Positions 22,377-33,828 of a stretch of 64,000 nucleotides of DNA are shown piece by piece. Below the pieces are notes generated by a model. That model was not told the origin of the DNA. It was given only the letters and a program-made list of their open reading frames with translations, and did no database searches. Each line of letters opens with the position of its first letter. The stretch's first letter is position 1. The stretch comes from Medicago truncatula. Lineage: Eukaryota; Streptophyta; Magnoliopsida; Fabales; Fabaceae. The translations under genes and the position numbers were made by a program. The stretch covers positions 6,396,001 through 6,460,000 of the forward strand of contig NC_053046.1 of the NCBI RefSeq assembly GCF_003473485.1, read 5' to 3'.

Positions 22377-22600
22377 CTGTCAAATTCCTGATGACACTCA
22401 AATGCGTCTCCAAACCCTGGAATTGACTTATTTCCTGAGATCGCAAGTTCCGCAGAAAACACACACCTTCTCAGCTCAAGAATGAACCCCAAACTCATTC
22501 TAACCGACAGATGCATACCAGATTATCCTCTCGGTTTATTCTTCACTTATGAGAATGGTTGCCTCTTGCGATGGTATCCTTTGTTTAAACCTAATAAACG
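22377..22600 (+). pseudogene. F-box pseudogene fragment downstream of CML-C
   Basis: Translation gives VKFLMTLKCVSKPWN, then a stop, LIS, a stop, DRKFRRKH, and a shifted SSRMNPKLIL-like part. This parallels the F-box pseudogene at 13441-14563 (VKFLMTLKCVCKSWNSLI...KFGRKHLRSSRMNPKLIL). The start of the F-box and the whole associated domain are missing. Gene order and orientation relative to the CML are the same as for copy B. Confidence 0.7.
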
Positions 22601-23214
22601 ATTATAGCACTGAAACCAAACTTTATTCACTTTGTTTTGTGGGATTGCTTGTGCATCCTTGCTGGATTTGTTGGTTTCCGATATTTGTGCATTAAATTCA
22701 ACTGCAACTTTATGTCAAACTTCGGTTCCTGTTATGTTTTGTATGTTTTTACTTTATCAATCGATATGTCCAACATGGAAAACTGTTGTGTTTGTTTCAT
22801 TTATCTGTTTGTTAGAGTTATTTGTTCCTTCGTTGTGCATTACATTTTATACAACCTACAATCATGCATTGCATTAGATGGTGAGTGGTTTGGTTTTCTA
22901 AGATTGGAATATGTATTTAGATGTTTACTAACTCAATATTATGTTTGTTAGCGTATCTGCTACCTGCTGCACAAATCCTGTTGTGGCAGTGGTTAGAACT
23001 TAGAACTCAATCAGAACCTCGTCTAAGTCTTGCTTGGTCATCACAATATATCATATCGATTCCCTAGGCTCCCTCCCTTTCTTCATTTCATCATCTGCTT
23101 TGACATTATTACTAATCGTTTTCATGTCGGTCAGTTGAATCTCACCTCTCTATATCTCGATACTCATCTGTTTAGTGGGTCTATGGTCTTCCAAAGTTAG
23201 GAAGGATGAAAAGT
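22601..23214. other. spacer between the two direct-repeat units
   Basis: Two overlapping plus-strand frames (22632-22877 and 22637-22951) are cysteine- and phenylalanine-rich low-complexity translations of T-rich DNA. Nothing supports a gene. Confidence 0.45.
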
Positions 23215-24342
23215 GTGACTCTATGAAACTTATTTCCTATTTTGCTTTATGTCCTGTTTGAATGTTAGATGTCTTATGTTGAGCTTTGGAGACTTGAATT
23301 ATATTATGTTTGAAATATTTATAGCAATGAACTTTGATGATCAGTACAGAATTTGTGTTTAATTCTATTCTGTGCATTCTTCTATGTTCTACTTTTCATA
23401 TGTGTAGTGCTTGAATTGTTATAGCGTTTTGGGGATGGCTGCTATGCTACATAAGCTCAATATCAATATATAATAGGCTATGGGCTTAAATTTGAACAGC
23501 ACGATTCAGTGAACTGATCAAAATAATTTGCCGAAGTCTGTAATTTTTTAAGATGGGTGGCAAATAAGAAACAAGAAGTATGTAAAACTGGATATTTTAA
23601 ACCTGGTTTTGTACATATTCGTAGGTTACAAAAACCAGTTACTAAGTTCACACCAGGCTTTGGAAAAAAAAATAGTTTTTAAACTGATTCCTAAAACCAC
23701 CTGATTTTATAAGGAGTTTGGTTATGGTTTAAATCCAACTCAATTTGGTTTGATATTGCTTTGGTGTAAGTAGAAGTCTGTCTTTGTGTAGTTTTGATGA
23801 AATATATGCCTTCACAAAATGTTCTGTACTCATTGAAGGATTCGCCAAAACTTTGGTATACAAAAGTAACAAATTAATAGTGACATGAGAATAGGATTCA
23901 ACTCAGCAAGCGGGGCATTATTTGTGTTGAATACTAAAAGTTCAAAAGGAATCATCCAACATATATGCATTTCCTTTTCAACTTACACCGTGAGTCATAA
24001 TTCATAAGTGAACTTTGATCAAATCCCTTCCACCATAAAGTTATTCTAACTTTCCCAAATCAGTGTCTATCAATGACCTAATAACTTTAAACACAAGTAA
24101 TTACATCCACAACTCTAAGAATCTAGTATAAAGGACACAAACTTTTAGTTTAAAAGCTCTTGGAATAAGAACAAATCTTTATTCAGATTCCACTACTTTT
24201 CCTCTACAAATCATATCTAGAGCCTTCCAAGAGTAGGAGACTTATGAAATCTATATAAACAAGTCATAATATAGTTGTCCTCATAATACAAATTCATACT
24301 AAAGCCAAATTGTATCAAAAGTCCTTAGAAAATTAAAATACC
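23215..24342 (+). repeat. direct repeat unit 2: upstream region of CML-D
   Basis: Matches 19995-21599 except for the insertion at about 20360-20760. From 24144 to the ATG, this copy is instead identical to the inverted upstream region of CML-A. Confidence 0.8.
24252..24259 (+). promoter_or_regulatory. TATA box of CML-D
   Basis: TATATAAA, 84 bp before the ATG at 24343, identical in context to copy A. Confidence 0.65.
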
Positions 24343-24912
24343 ATGTCAAAATTGAGTTTTCTAAAGCTTCATGGTAGCTTTTCAGCCAAGCCAATATCTC
24401 CGCGAAAAAATATAGCCGAACAGAACAGCTTCAAGTTGAGAGAGACATCGAATGCTGAAATGAGTTTCCAACCAAAGAAAGATGAAATGAAATGGGTGTT
24501 TGAGAAATTCGACAAAAACAAAGATGGCAAGATTAGTCTGGAAGAGTATAAAGCAGCTGCAAAAGCTTTGGATAAGGGGATTATTTGTGACAATGATGCA
24601 GTGAAAGCATTTAAAGCAATGGACTCTGACAAAGATGGCTTCATAGACTTTAAAGAGTTTATGGAAATGTTCAATGGAGAAGGTAGTAAGATAAAAGAAG
24701 AAGATATTAAGAGTGCTTTTCAAGTATTTGATATAAATGGTGATGGGAAAATTAGTGCTGAGGAATTGTCTCAAATATTTAAGAGGTTAGGAGAGAGTTG
24801 TAGCCTTAGTGCTTGTAAGAAAATGGTGAAAGGGGTTGATAGTGATGGAGATGGTCTTATTGATTTGAATGAGTTTACAAGGATGATGATGAATGGCAAG
24901 AAATGTGCCTAA
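24343..24912 (+). CDS. calmodulin-like Ca2+-binding protein, copy D (189 aa)
   Basis: The protein is identical to CML-A in all 189 residues: four intact EF-hands at residues 57-68, 94-105, 130-141 and 166-177, and a basic N-terminal extension. It is intronless. Its distal upstream region belongs to the C/D direct repeat, but its proximal promoter, coding region and first 50 bp of 3' flank match copy A. The 3' flank then contains a duplicated stretch: the tttgtttttcttttat motif occurs at about 24938 and again near 25042. Confidence 0.9.
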   Translation: MSKLSFLKLHGSFSAKPISPRKNIAEQNSFKLRETSNAEMSFQPKKDEMKWVFEKFDKNKDGKISLEEYKAAAKALDKGIICDNDAVKAFKAMDSDKDGFIDFKEFMEMFNGEGSKIKEEDIKSAFQVFDINGDGKISAEELSQIFKRLGESCSLSACKKMVKGVDSDGDGLIDLNEFTRMMMNGKKCA

Positions 24913-25257
24913 GTTATCATATTTTGTTTGTTTCTTTTGTTTTTCTTTTATTAGTTATGAATAATTTTTTCGGTATAGAGGAAAATAATATGGTTTAGTG
25001 TTTCTCAAGTTTTTGTTTATCTTTAATATATCTAGTTTTTTGTTTGTTTGTTTTTCTTTTATGAGCGATGAATAAGTTTTGTTAGTTAAATGCTTGGTGA
25101 TTTTCATTCTTTTGATAGTTACTGGTTTCATGTTTTGATACAAGTATATTCAATGTTATTTTGTCTATTGTTTCTATGTCCTTTTTTTTTACACTTGATC
25201 TACTAATCCTTAATATAAACAAAAAATTGCTACTAAGAAAAATCATTCTTCTTAGAA

Positions 25258-25590
25258 TGGGTCTAACACAACCCCACAAAATCGGCTTATGAGGTGAGGA
25301 TTGCCCCCACTTATAAACACATTGTCAGGTCATCTCATATCCAATGTGAGACTGACTCTTAACACTCGATCATCACATTTGTGCTTGGTTCGTGGACATA
25401 AATGGTGGGTGGCTCGATAGTGGATACCTGATAGCAGGTGGCCCAATGGATCTTGAAGAGGCTTTGATACCATATTAGAAATCGTTGTTGGGTTTAACAC
25501 AACCCCAAAAAACCGGCTTATGAGGTGAGGATTGTCCCTACTTATAAACACATTGTCAATCATCTCATATCCGATGTGGGACTCTTAACA
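25258..25590 (-). mobile_element. TRIM (terminal-repeat retrotransposon in miniature)
   Basis: Two direct terminal repeats of about 105 bp lie at 25486-25590 and 25258-25364. On the minus strand each starts TGTTAAGAGTC and shares cctcacctcataagccg and ggggttgtgtta. Just inside the first is TGGTATCAAAGCC, close to the plant initiator-Met tRNA primer-binding site (TGGTATCAGAGC). There is no coding capacity and the total is about 330 bp. No target duplication was found at these ends. Confidence 0.75.
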
Positions 25591-25881
25591 ATTCTCATAA
25601 TCGTAACTGATTTAAAAGGTCCTATTTTTTAAATCGCTTGTTGTTAAATTGGTTCGAAGCTCTTTTTAACTGATTTAGTGTGTTTGGTTATTCCATAGGG
25701 GCCAAAAGTGATTTCAAACACATAAACTTGATTTTGATATATTTTGCTTATATTAATTGGAATTCATTTTCCCTTTAGAATTGATTATAACTTCAAACTA
25801 TGATTTTAGCATTTGACTCCAAATGTAATTTTTACATTCAAATTTATTATTCAATTCATTTTAGGTGAAAGTATCCAAATA

Positions 25882-26021
25882 ATTCTCGTGAGCTTAACTC
25901 AGTTGGTAGGGATATTGCATATTATATGCAGGGTCGGGGTTCGAATCCTGGACATTCCATTTCTCCACAATTAAATTGTGTGAGCTCTAGCCACTAGTCT
26001 ATTTGACGAAAAAAAAAAAAA
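25882..26021 (+). mobile_element. tRNA-derived SINE with 14-bp target duplication
   Basis: A-box-like sequence (tgagcttaactcagttggta) and B box (ggttcgaatcc) sit at the right spacing for a pol III promoter. The element ends in a poly-A tract. The flanks aaagtatccaaata are identical at 25868-25881 and 26022-26035. Confidence 0.88.
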
Positions 26022-26035
26022 AAAGTATCCAAATA

Positions 26036-27394
26036 TAAGTCACATCACATAGAACTAACATTTAACAAAAATTAATTTTACAAAATCAATTCATTCAAAA
26101 ATATTTTTTATCAACGTAAAACCAAACACACTTAATTGAATTAGAAAAAAATGTATGCAGCAGTGAATAGAAGAAACTTCTAATGCACGTATTCAGAAAC
26201 TATGCAGCTACCTCTAATGAGTTTCCCCAATAGCTTATCTCCACCGAATTTACTTTACATATTTCATTTTCATGTGCTCTTCAAAGCATCCATTAGCAAT
26301 ACAAAATGACAATGTATAATTAATAATTAAATTGATGGAAAATGAATCTTCTTAACATGATTACCATTTGGAGATTAAAATGATTTGTCCCTATAGAAGG
26401 GCAAGGAGCCAACGTGAGTGCCAAGCAATAAAACAAATATATTTGTACAATTGAAAGTTTGGGACCATTTTCAAATTTGTTTTATTATATTTTTTACTCC
26501 ATATGTAACGGGTTAAAACATAGGAAAACCCAATAAATCTGCACATAACTTGACTTCTTAATAACGTACAATATCTCTTGTTTATTCTCAAAAGGAAGCA
26601 TCCTCTATACATACATATATATTTCTCAAAATAATCATTAATATATAGAACACTACTTGGGAGTACGTACATTGTAGGAATTTTGGGCAGGGCATAAGGT
26701 TATTTAATTTAACAGGATAAACGTTCGTGTGACCTTGAGATATGAAAGGATACAACTTGTTCTTGTTAATGTTTTTGACAACTCATGGTGATTCTTGGAT
26801 GATACTACTAAGAAATTTCACAAAGTTATCAAAGCAACCTCACTCAAGGACCAAAATTAATTAATGTACAAACAGTATAGTCAGCTTGAATGTAGTAATA
26901 ATTTATGTACGTGACAATAGTTTAAAAAATAGTACTATTGTTAAAGACATTGATGTTGTGAATTTGAAGGAAATATGAAGTGAATCCCAGCTAGCATAGT
27001 TATTAGTACAGCTGCCCGTGTGAGTTTTGGAATTTGAAAGCATATCGCATGTTGTGGCGCTTTATTCTATCCATGTACAATCTGTGTGCTTACTCAAATT
27101 CAATTCCATTATTTAAGAATGCATATTTGCATGACATGTTATAATAGTACTTTACTTTTAGTAATAATTACTTACTACTAGAAGATCGAAAGTGGATAGT
27201 ATAGTAGGAGTAATCTTTACACATTTTATACAAGTCCATCAGGATTATATACTTTGTGAAAACAATAAAATCTTTAGAATGGAATATAAACAAAAACATG
27301 GTTTAAAAGTCGATATATATGGTTAAAAATTTATTTCACATACATCAATTTTTCAATTATACTTTTTACTTGTGTTTCATTTCAAATAAAATAA
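26036..27394. other. intergenic, no gene recognised
   Basis: AT-rich sequence. The minus-strand frame at 26391-26672 has no family resemblance and no supporting context. Confidence 0.45.
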
Positions 27395-27985
27395 GAGATA
27401 CATGAACATGTGGGGTTGTGTTAGCCTCAACCATGATTTTTAAAATGGTATCAGAGTCTTTCTGTTAACATTCATTGAACCACCTGCTATCAAGTCTTCG
27501 CTATCGGATCATCCACCATTTATGTTCATAAACCAAGCTCAATAGTGATGGCATGAACATGATTTCTAAAATGGTATTTGAGCCTTTCTGTTAACATTCA
27601 TTGGACCACCTGCTATCAAGTCTCCACTATCGGGTCATCCACCGTTTATGTCCACGAACCAAGCCCAATAGTGTTGGTTGTGAGGTTGTGTGTTAAAGAA
27701 TTCCACACCAGACAAAAGATGGCATGAACATGTGTTTATATGTGGAACAATCTTCACCTCATAAGTCCGTTTTGTGAGGTTGTATTAGGCTCAACCACGA
27801 TTTCTTAGATGATATCAATGCTTGTCGAATTCGAGGGTCGCCTAACTATTCACACACCAAGCTCAAAAAAAAGAGTGATGAGCGTGAGAGAGTGTAATGA
27901 GAAAAACTCAAATCCCACACAGGATACAATCCTCATCTTATAAATCAGTTTTGTAAAAATGAGTTAGGTCACATATTTCACCGGT
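27395..27985 (+). mobile_element. degenerate TRIM with internally duplicated segment
   Basis: Terminal-repeat-like pieces (ggggttgtgttagcctcaacc near 27412; cttcacctcataagtccg near 27755) flank a primer-binding-like TGGTATCAGAG at 27446-27456. The internal block 27473-27548 is repeated at 27600-27675 with about ten changes. A second, mutated binding site (tggtatttgag) lies at 27572-27582. Confidence 0.6.
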
Positions 27986-29806
27986 ATTTACTTATTATCT
28001 TTTTCTGGAGCCTACTTTTTTTCTTTAATCTCTAACCAACCAAAAAGGCTGTTAGTTTATGTGCTTGACTCTCATGTTTGAACATTGTTCTGTTTTTATC
28101 AGTTTTGGGACCCCGGTCTTTGTTTTAGCTGCTACACATTCTGGTTATGCCTGTACAATAGTGAATGCAGTTGTTGACCGTAGTCACAAGACCGGTGACA
28201 AAAGAGAAAAAAACATAATATAACATTAATTCAATTCCCATTTATAACAAGAAAAAGTTACGTACAATTACAATGTTTTATTGCTAAGAAAAGTACACAA
28301 GACTAATCACTTATCTTTGTCCAAAAAAAAAAAAAAAAACTAATATTCCATGAACAATTGGACACAAATACATCAGCATTCAAACTCCTTATTACCTCTT
28401 GAAAGTGTTTGTCTCTTACTGCTCGGCCTAACAACATATTATAGCAATAGTGACTATCACATATCAATATTTAGGATCAACAAGAGACGTGAACACCATA
28501 TCTCCTATCACAAGTTTTTTTTAAGGGATCGCCTATCACAAATTCAAGCTCTACCAAGTTGACCTATTATTAATGATCATAATTAATTCGATTTTCTTTG
28601 GTATTATTACTATATGATTCGATCTCAAGTCCACACCACAAGTTTTAGAGGTAGGAGTCAAATCTATTAGCTTGTTTGGAGCTACATCCAAAAGGCATTA
28701 AACGCGCGTATGGACAGAAGCTTGGAATTCTAGTTTCACAAAATGTGCGTGCATGGTACATGGGAGCGCGAGGAATGTGAGGCAAACGCAATCCAAACAA
28801 TGGGAGAGGATCATCTCCAGTGATCTCAGCCATTAATTATACCCTCTTTCCATTTTTAATATTAAAAGTCACTCTCTCACCTCTTTAATAAAGAGTTAAG
28901 ATCACACATGAGAGAAATACACCAGAGAGGATCCCCTCCCCCAAACAAGTATTGTGTCATGTTTGAGTATTGACATGCCCTTGAGCGCATTAGCCTTAAC
29001 TAGTCGACTATTGTTTGGTACACCATCTCCGGTGGAGTTGCATCCCGTCGTCACTATAGCATTAGCGTGAGTTTGATATCACGGTGGATTTGTTAAAATC
29101 AAAGTGTTAATCTAAGGAAAAGGATTAGTTTCAAAAAAAAATCTAAGGAAAAGGATTAGCAGAAGAACTTGTGGCACTGGCAAGCCACTCAATTGGTGCA
29201 ACCCAAAGAAAGTCTCGATATACTAATTAATGAATATACTATTCAACAAGCGTGACTTGCCCTATTTTAACTTATATCACAGAGCAAGTACTGGCTCAAA
29301 AAAAGGCCCTTCACAATATTAGGACTTTTGGATAGTGTTTATTTAAAACGTAGGCCAGTATATGTCTCCAAAAATAATTACACGTTTTTCATTTTCCCAA
29401 ATAAATTCTTAGACCGTTACTCTCCACAGACATTTGTTTTATCTTACCCCAATTATGCATACCACATTCAATCAACTAATTAATCTATTCACCGCTTATT
29501 TTTTTCAACTAGAGTCTATTTAAGCTCAAAATAGATATAATATTTGGGTATAGTAAGTGAACGGTAGGAGTGATCCATCGGATTAATAAGTTCTTAAATT
29601 GGATATCAAATTTTTTTTTTTAAAAAAAAAAAGATGTTTCATACTCAACTAAAAATGCTACCAACATTTAATGTATAACATTGAGGTAATCTACAATACA
29701 GGAAACCTATGAAGAAAAGAAAAAAACTCAATGTTGTAGTTTTATTAAATGGGGAGGATAGTTGCTATTGGGTGTTTTGTTCTTATTTTCCCAATCAATG
29801 TATATT
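27986..29806. other. intergenic, no gene recognised
   Basis: No supported coding frame. The part at 28650-28955 begins near gcttgtttggagc and ends near cccaaacaag, and may be an old MITE; its ends were not resolved. A 20-bp phrase (atctaaggaaaaggattag) is directly repeated at about 29110 and 29140. Confidence 0.4.
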
Positions 29807-29978
29807 TATGAAGTAAGGATACAAATACGAATACAGACACTGATAGGTCGACACATTAAAAAATTGAATAAATCACATGATTCTATGTAATTATATGTGT
29901 CGACGTCGTATCGGTGTCGAACACGACACATGTTCGATACTAGGATACGTCTAATTCAATGAGTGTCGTGTTTCTCAA
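29807..29978. mobile_element. second copy of the small foldback MITE of 13260-13446
   Basis: Shares atgaag..aggatac at the left, gtaattatatgtgtcg.cgtcg and gtgtcg.acacgacac in the middle, and gagtgtc at the right, with similar length. It is more diverged than the first copy, and its target duplication is not clear. Confidence 0.6.
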
Positions 29979-32900
29979 ATGTAAATGCACGTTTAGCTAT
30001 GCAGTGATTAACAAAATTACAATGACAGCCAAATTAAGGATAAACATGATAGGTTCTTATTATTCTGATCTGATATTGGGAAATGAGCATACACATTAAA
30101 TAAACAAGAACAAATAATCAAATTGACTTAGGTTTAGATATTATCATAGCCAATAAGATATAAGCAGTTGCTAACAAAATGGGAGACCAAAACGGGGATC
30201 ATGCCAAATCCAACAGTTTTTTACTCTCCAAGAATTTGCTGATCAATTGTGTTTGACTGGTCCATGTTAAAAAGCCATTCATCACTGAGAATAAGCCACG
30301 TGTCATAGCCCTATTAGGCTAAGTAGTACTTGAAAAATGTTGAATCACGTGAGTGACAACTATGTCCTTTACTAGCTACAAAAAAAAAAATTTAATAAAA
30401 AAATAAAAAAATATTACAAGTACCCTTTGTGTCCTTTTCTGCATGTTAGATCAGGCTTTTTTCTAATTCCTGGTCATGAGTGAGGACCGAGTAATTCTAC
30501 TTCTAAACATTGATTCTAGCCTACAAGACTATGACCTATATGGGATATTTGAAAGAAAAAAAATATTTATTCATGAAAAAAAAAGCATGATAATGATTAT
30601 TTTCGTTGAGTTTTGGTGGCTCCATTTGTGTTTCTCCCCATGATTGCCAAAACAGAATTTGGATACAATAGCCGTTTAATGTCTAGTTATAAGGAACATT
30701 TAATTCATGTTTGGAGAAGTTTTGGTGGGACTTCAATTTTGTTTAGTGTATTTTTCATTTCATTTTTGAATAAGTCAAAATTGATTTTAACATGTTTAAT
30801 TGATAGTAGTGAATTTGATTGTATCATATATGCTTGGCACACGATTGTTAGTTACTAGTTTTCAGAACTCTCGTGTTGAGTTCAACATGAGACAAGTGAA
30901 TGAGGCTGTTCACGAGTTATCTCAGATAGATTCATTAAATCCAAACTCACATGTCATGGATGATGTACCTTCGTGTATTTGATATATTTTAGCTAAGAAA
31001 ATGCAATGAATTTAATCCTTAAAAAAAACATGTTTGTAAGTTTATCGGTATAATTAACATAGAGCTGAGATTTATAAATAAACCATTTTACATTGAATTC
31101 AATTTCAACTAAAATAAATTTTAGAAATTCAATTTATTCAAAATGAAACTTTTTTACCATGAAAACAAACTTACTTTTCACCTTCAATCCAAATATGTAA
31201 ATTTAGATTAAATAATACTTCACTGTTTCCTAATTATGTCACGTGAATAATTCACATGCAATAGCGGATATGTATTTAAAAACAGGTCCTGCAACGCCGC
31301 AACTAAATATAATAGTTTTTAAGATTTTGGTGGCTTAAAATGAACCTACAAATTAAGCTTTAACTAATAAATATATATAAACATCAAACTTGATATAAAA
31401 ATCTAAGTAATTTTTTTAAGTCTAGAAGGGTCGCCCTATTCGCCCCGATCATTATTGCATGACCATTGCAAAAGCACGGGTATTATGCTAGTTTATTGTA
31501 AAATTTGGATTCAAAATCACATTAGAATTAAGTTAAAATTAAACCCTGGATCACGTGGTGACTGCTAGTCTAGTACTAACTTTGATCAATCAATGTCGCC
31601 AGCTCATTCCCATTGCTTTGTTTGTTAATAATAATAATAATAATAATAAAAGTAATAGTAATGGAGTCAAAGCAAAGTTGGGTCAATTAGCATAGCTGTG
31701 CTCTCTGCATGCATGCCATTGCCGCTCCTCTCTGTAACTGTGACTCTGTCACTGTGCCACTTTTTTTTTTACTCTTCAAACTTGAATGAAAATAGTATTT
31801 TGACCCTTCTTCTTAAATGTCACTGCTGTTGCTTTCTGTGCCACAAATGATAGTAACACTTTTCTTTGGTTGGTTGTGCAGCAAGCCAGCATGACCATAT
31901 TTATTTGTACGTAGTATTTTCAAAATTACACACATTGGTTAATTTGATGGTAAAATTATTGAAAGTGACCAATTATACATATTTTGATTACCGACAAACT
32001 CCACATCTTGCCAATAGAACCATAGAAATTAAGATAATGCATGCATGTCTTGTTTGTTATACTTGGAATTGGATATTGAGAATGTGAAGTACAAGTTCTT
32101 GGAATCTTTCCAGAACTTTGTATATTTACAATAACATGAAAAACAAGGGAATGGCCTAAAAAGGAGCGCTATGCATTGCATTTGTATTTGCCAGTTACCA
32201 CTACACACTACCATGGGATGGGATGGGGCTATCTATGGGATGGGATGTGAAAAACAAAAATGAATACAGAATTCCTTGGCATTTTCCTTCACTTGTGTCC
32301 AAGGGGAGAGCAGCAAGATAACTGGAGAGACAGTACATGATATATGTTGAAGATTGACCGTCATTCAATGCCATGACAAAACATCTTATCATGGCATCTA
32401 AATAATACTCAATTTGTCTCATACTCATTCATCTATAATTCTAAAATTTATTATTTTTTCAAATTGTGCATCGCATTAATAATTGAGAAATGATATTTCT
32501 ACAACCATTTTGTGACAACTTTTCTCTCATACTCATATTATATTCTTACTCTCTCTCCATTGTTTTTGACCAATAAGAACAGAGAAAAAAGAGGTTGTTA
32601 GCAAATGTTTGTTCAAATATCATTGCTCTTAATAATTTATAGATTTAAATGCAATTTTGACCCCTTAGGTATAGAACCTAGATCTATAAGTCTCATTTGG
32701 GAAGTTGTTTAAGGGATCTCGATCGACATCTACATGGTGGAAAGACATATTCTAGTTTGGGTCTAATGTGGGGTTTGCCTCATATTGGTTTTTAGAAGGA
32801 GTTATAACGGTAGTTCGTTGTTAAGGGCCATAATTACCTATTTCACCTATATAATTTATGGCACTTATTGACTTGGTTGATAAGAAATCTAGTGATAATC

Positions 32901-33425
32901 CCTCAATTTAATGTAAATATTAGATCATAAATGAAATTTCATGAACTATAACCTTTTTCAAACACTTTTTTGTAGTATTGAAGGGAGGTGAATGAAGATT
33001 GAGTTCGTGCAATTAGTTGGGCAAGAAGAAGCACAAGCTTAGTAAATTGTCTCAGAGATTGAAGTCTTGAAACATGGCACCGTTTGCTATGACGATTTTC
33101 TATTCATCTAGCGAATTCTAGAGATTTAGTGACCCACATGGATGAAGAAATCACAATTTCGCCAAGCAAACGGTCACTTTTAAGAAACTCAGTCGCAATT
33201 TAGATCAACATTAAGGTGGAGCATTGAAAACTTGAAGATTGAGTGATTGATGCAACATCGCTTCATTCTATCTCTTTATTGTAAGTTATTATGATAATGT
33301 GTAACTAATTGAGATTAGGTGTAGTTAGTTATGATTTCAATGTTAATAATTGATTTTTCTCATTATATCGATGTTTATATTCATACACTTGATGTTTTTC
33401 CAACGTTAAGCTCCAAATATGATCA
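29979..33425. other. long intergenic stretch, no gene recognised
   Basis: Frames at 30613-30858, 31866-32087 and 32201-32428 lack family features. A (TAA)n microsatellite lies at 31626-31650. 32640-33370 has the look of a retrotransposon LTR or leader, but no ends could be fixed. Confidence 0.45.
31626..31650. repeat. (TAA)n microsatellite
   Basis: About eight uninterrupted trinucleotide units. Confidence 0.9.
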
Positions 33426-33434
33426 TTTGATTTA

Positions 33435-33819
33435 GGTTTAAATATGTCTTTCGTCCCTGCAAATATATGTCATTTGAATTTTTGTCCTTGAAGTTACTAA
33501 TCTTTTCAATCTGCCCCTACAAATATTAATCATTTGACTTTTGGTCCTAATTAGGTTTTTCTGCTGAGGTGGATTGTCATTAGCGACGTGGTGCCCATGT
33601 GGCATGTGATGATTGGGCAAGGTGGTTTGCGTAAATAGGTCTTTCATCCCTGCAAATATAGGTCATTTGAATTTTCGTCCCTGAAGTTACTAATCAGATG
33701 TACTTAGGACCAAAAGTCAAATGATTAATATTTGCAGGGGCATATTGAAAGGATTAGTAATTTCAGGGACGAAAATTCAAATGACTTATATTTGCAGGGG
33801 CGAAAGACCTATTTAAACC
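33435..33819. mobile_element. MULE-type MITE with long inverted repeats and perfect 9-bp duplication
   Basis: The left arm ggtttaaatatgtctttcgt and the right arm (reverse complement ggtttaaataggtctttcgc) extend into matching arms of over 100 bp containing ccctgcaaatat and catttgaatttt. The target duplication tttgattta is perfect (33426-33434 and 33820-33828). Confidence 0.85.
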
Positions 33820-33828
33820 TTTGATTTA

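Larger units (their letters stand above)
24144..24962. repeat. right arm of the 819-bp inverted repeat (CML-D)
   Basis: Reverse complement of 11175-11993, covering about 200 bp of promoter, the whole coding region and about 50 bp of 3' flank. The arms are about 12.15 kb apart. Confidence 0.85.

Noticed and set aside
22632-22951. Two cysteine/phenylalanine-rich frames between CML-C and D
   Set aside because: Low-complexity translation of T-rich DNA, overlapping in different frames, without motifs.
25920-25960. tRNA-like A and B boxes (also near 36720, 46979 and 59330)
   Set aside because: No cloverleaf with an acceptor stem could be formed. Poly-A tails and 12-14-bp target duplications at two of the sites show they are SINEs, not tRNA genes.
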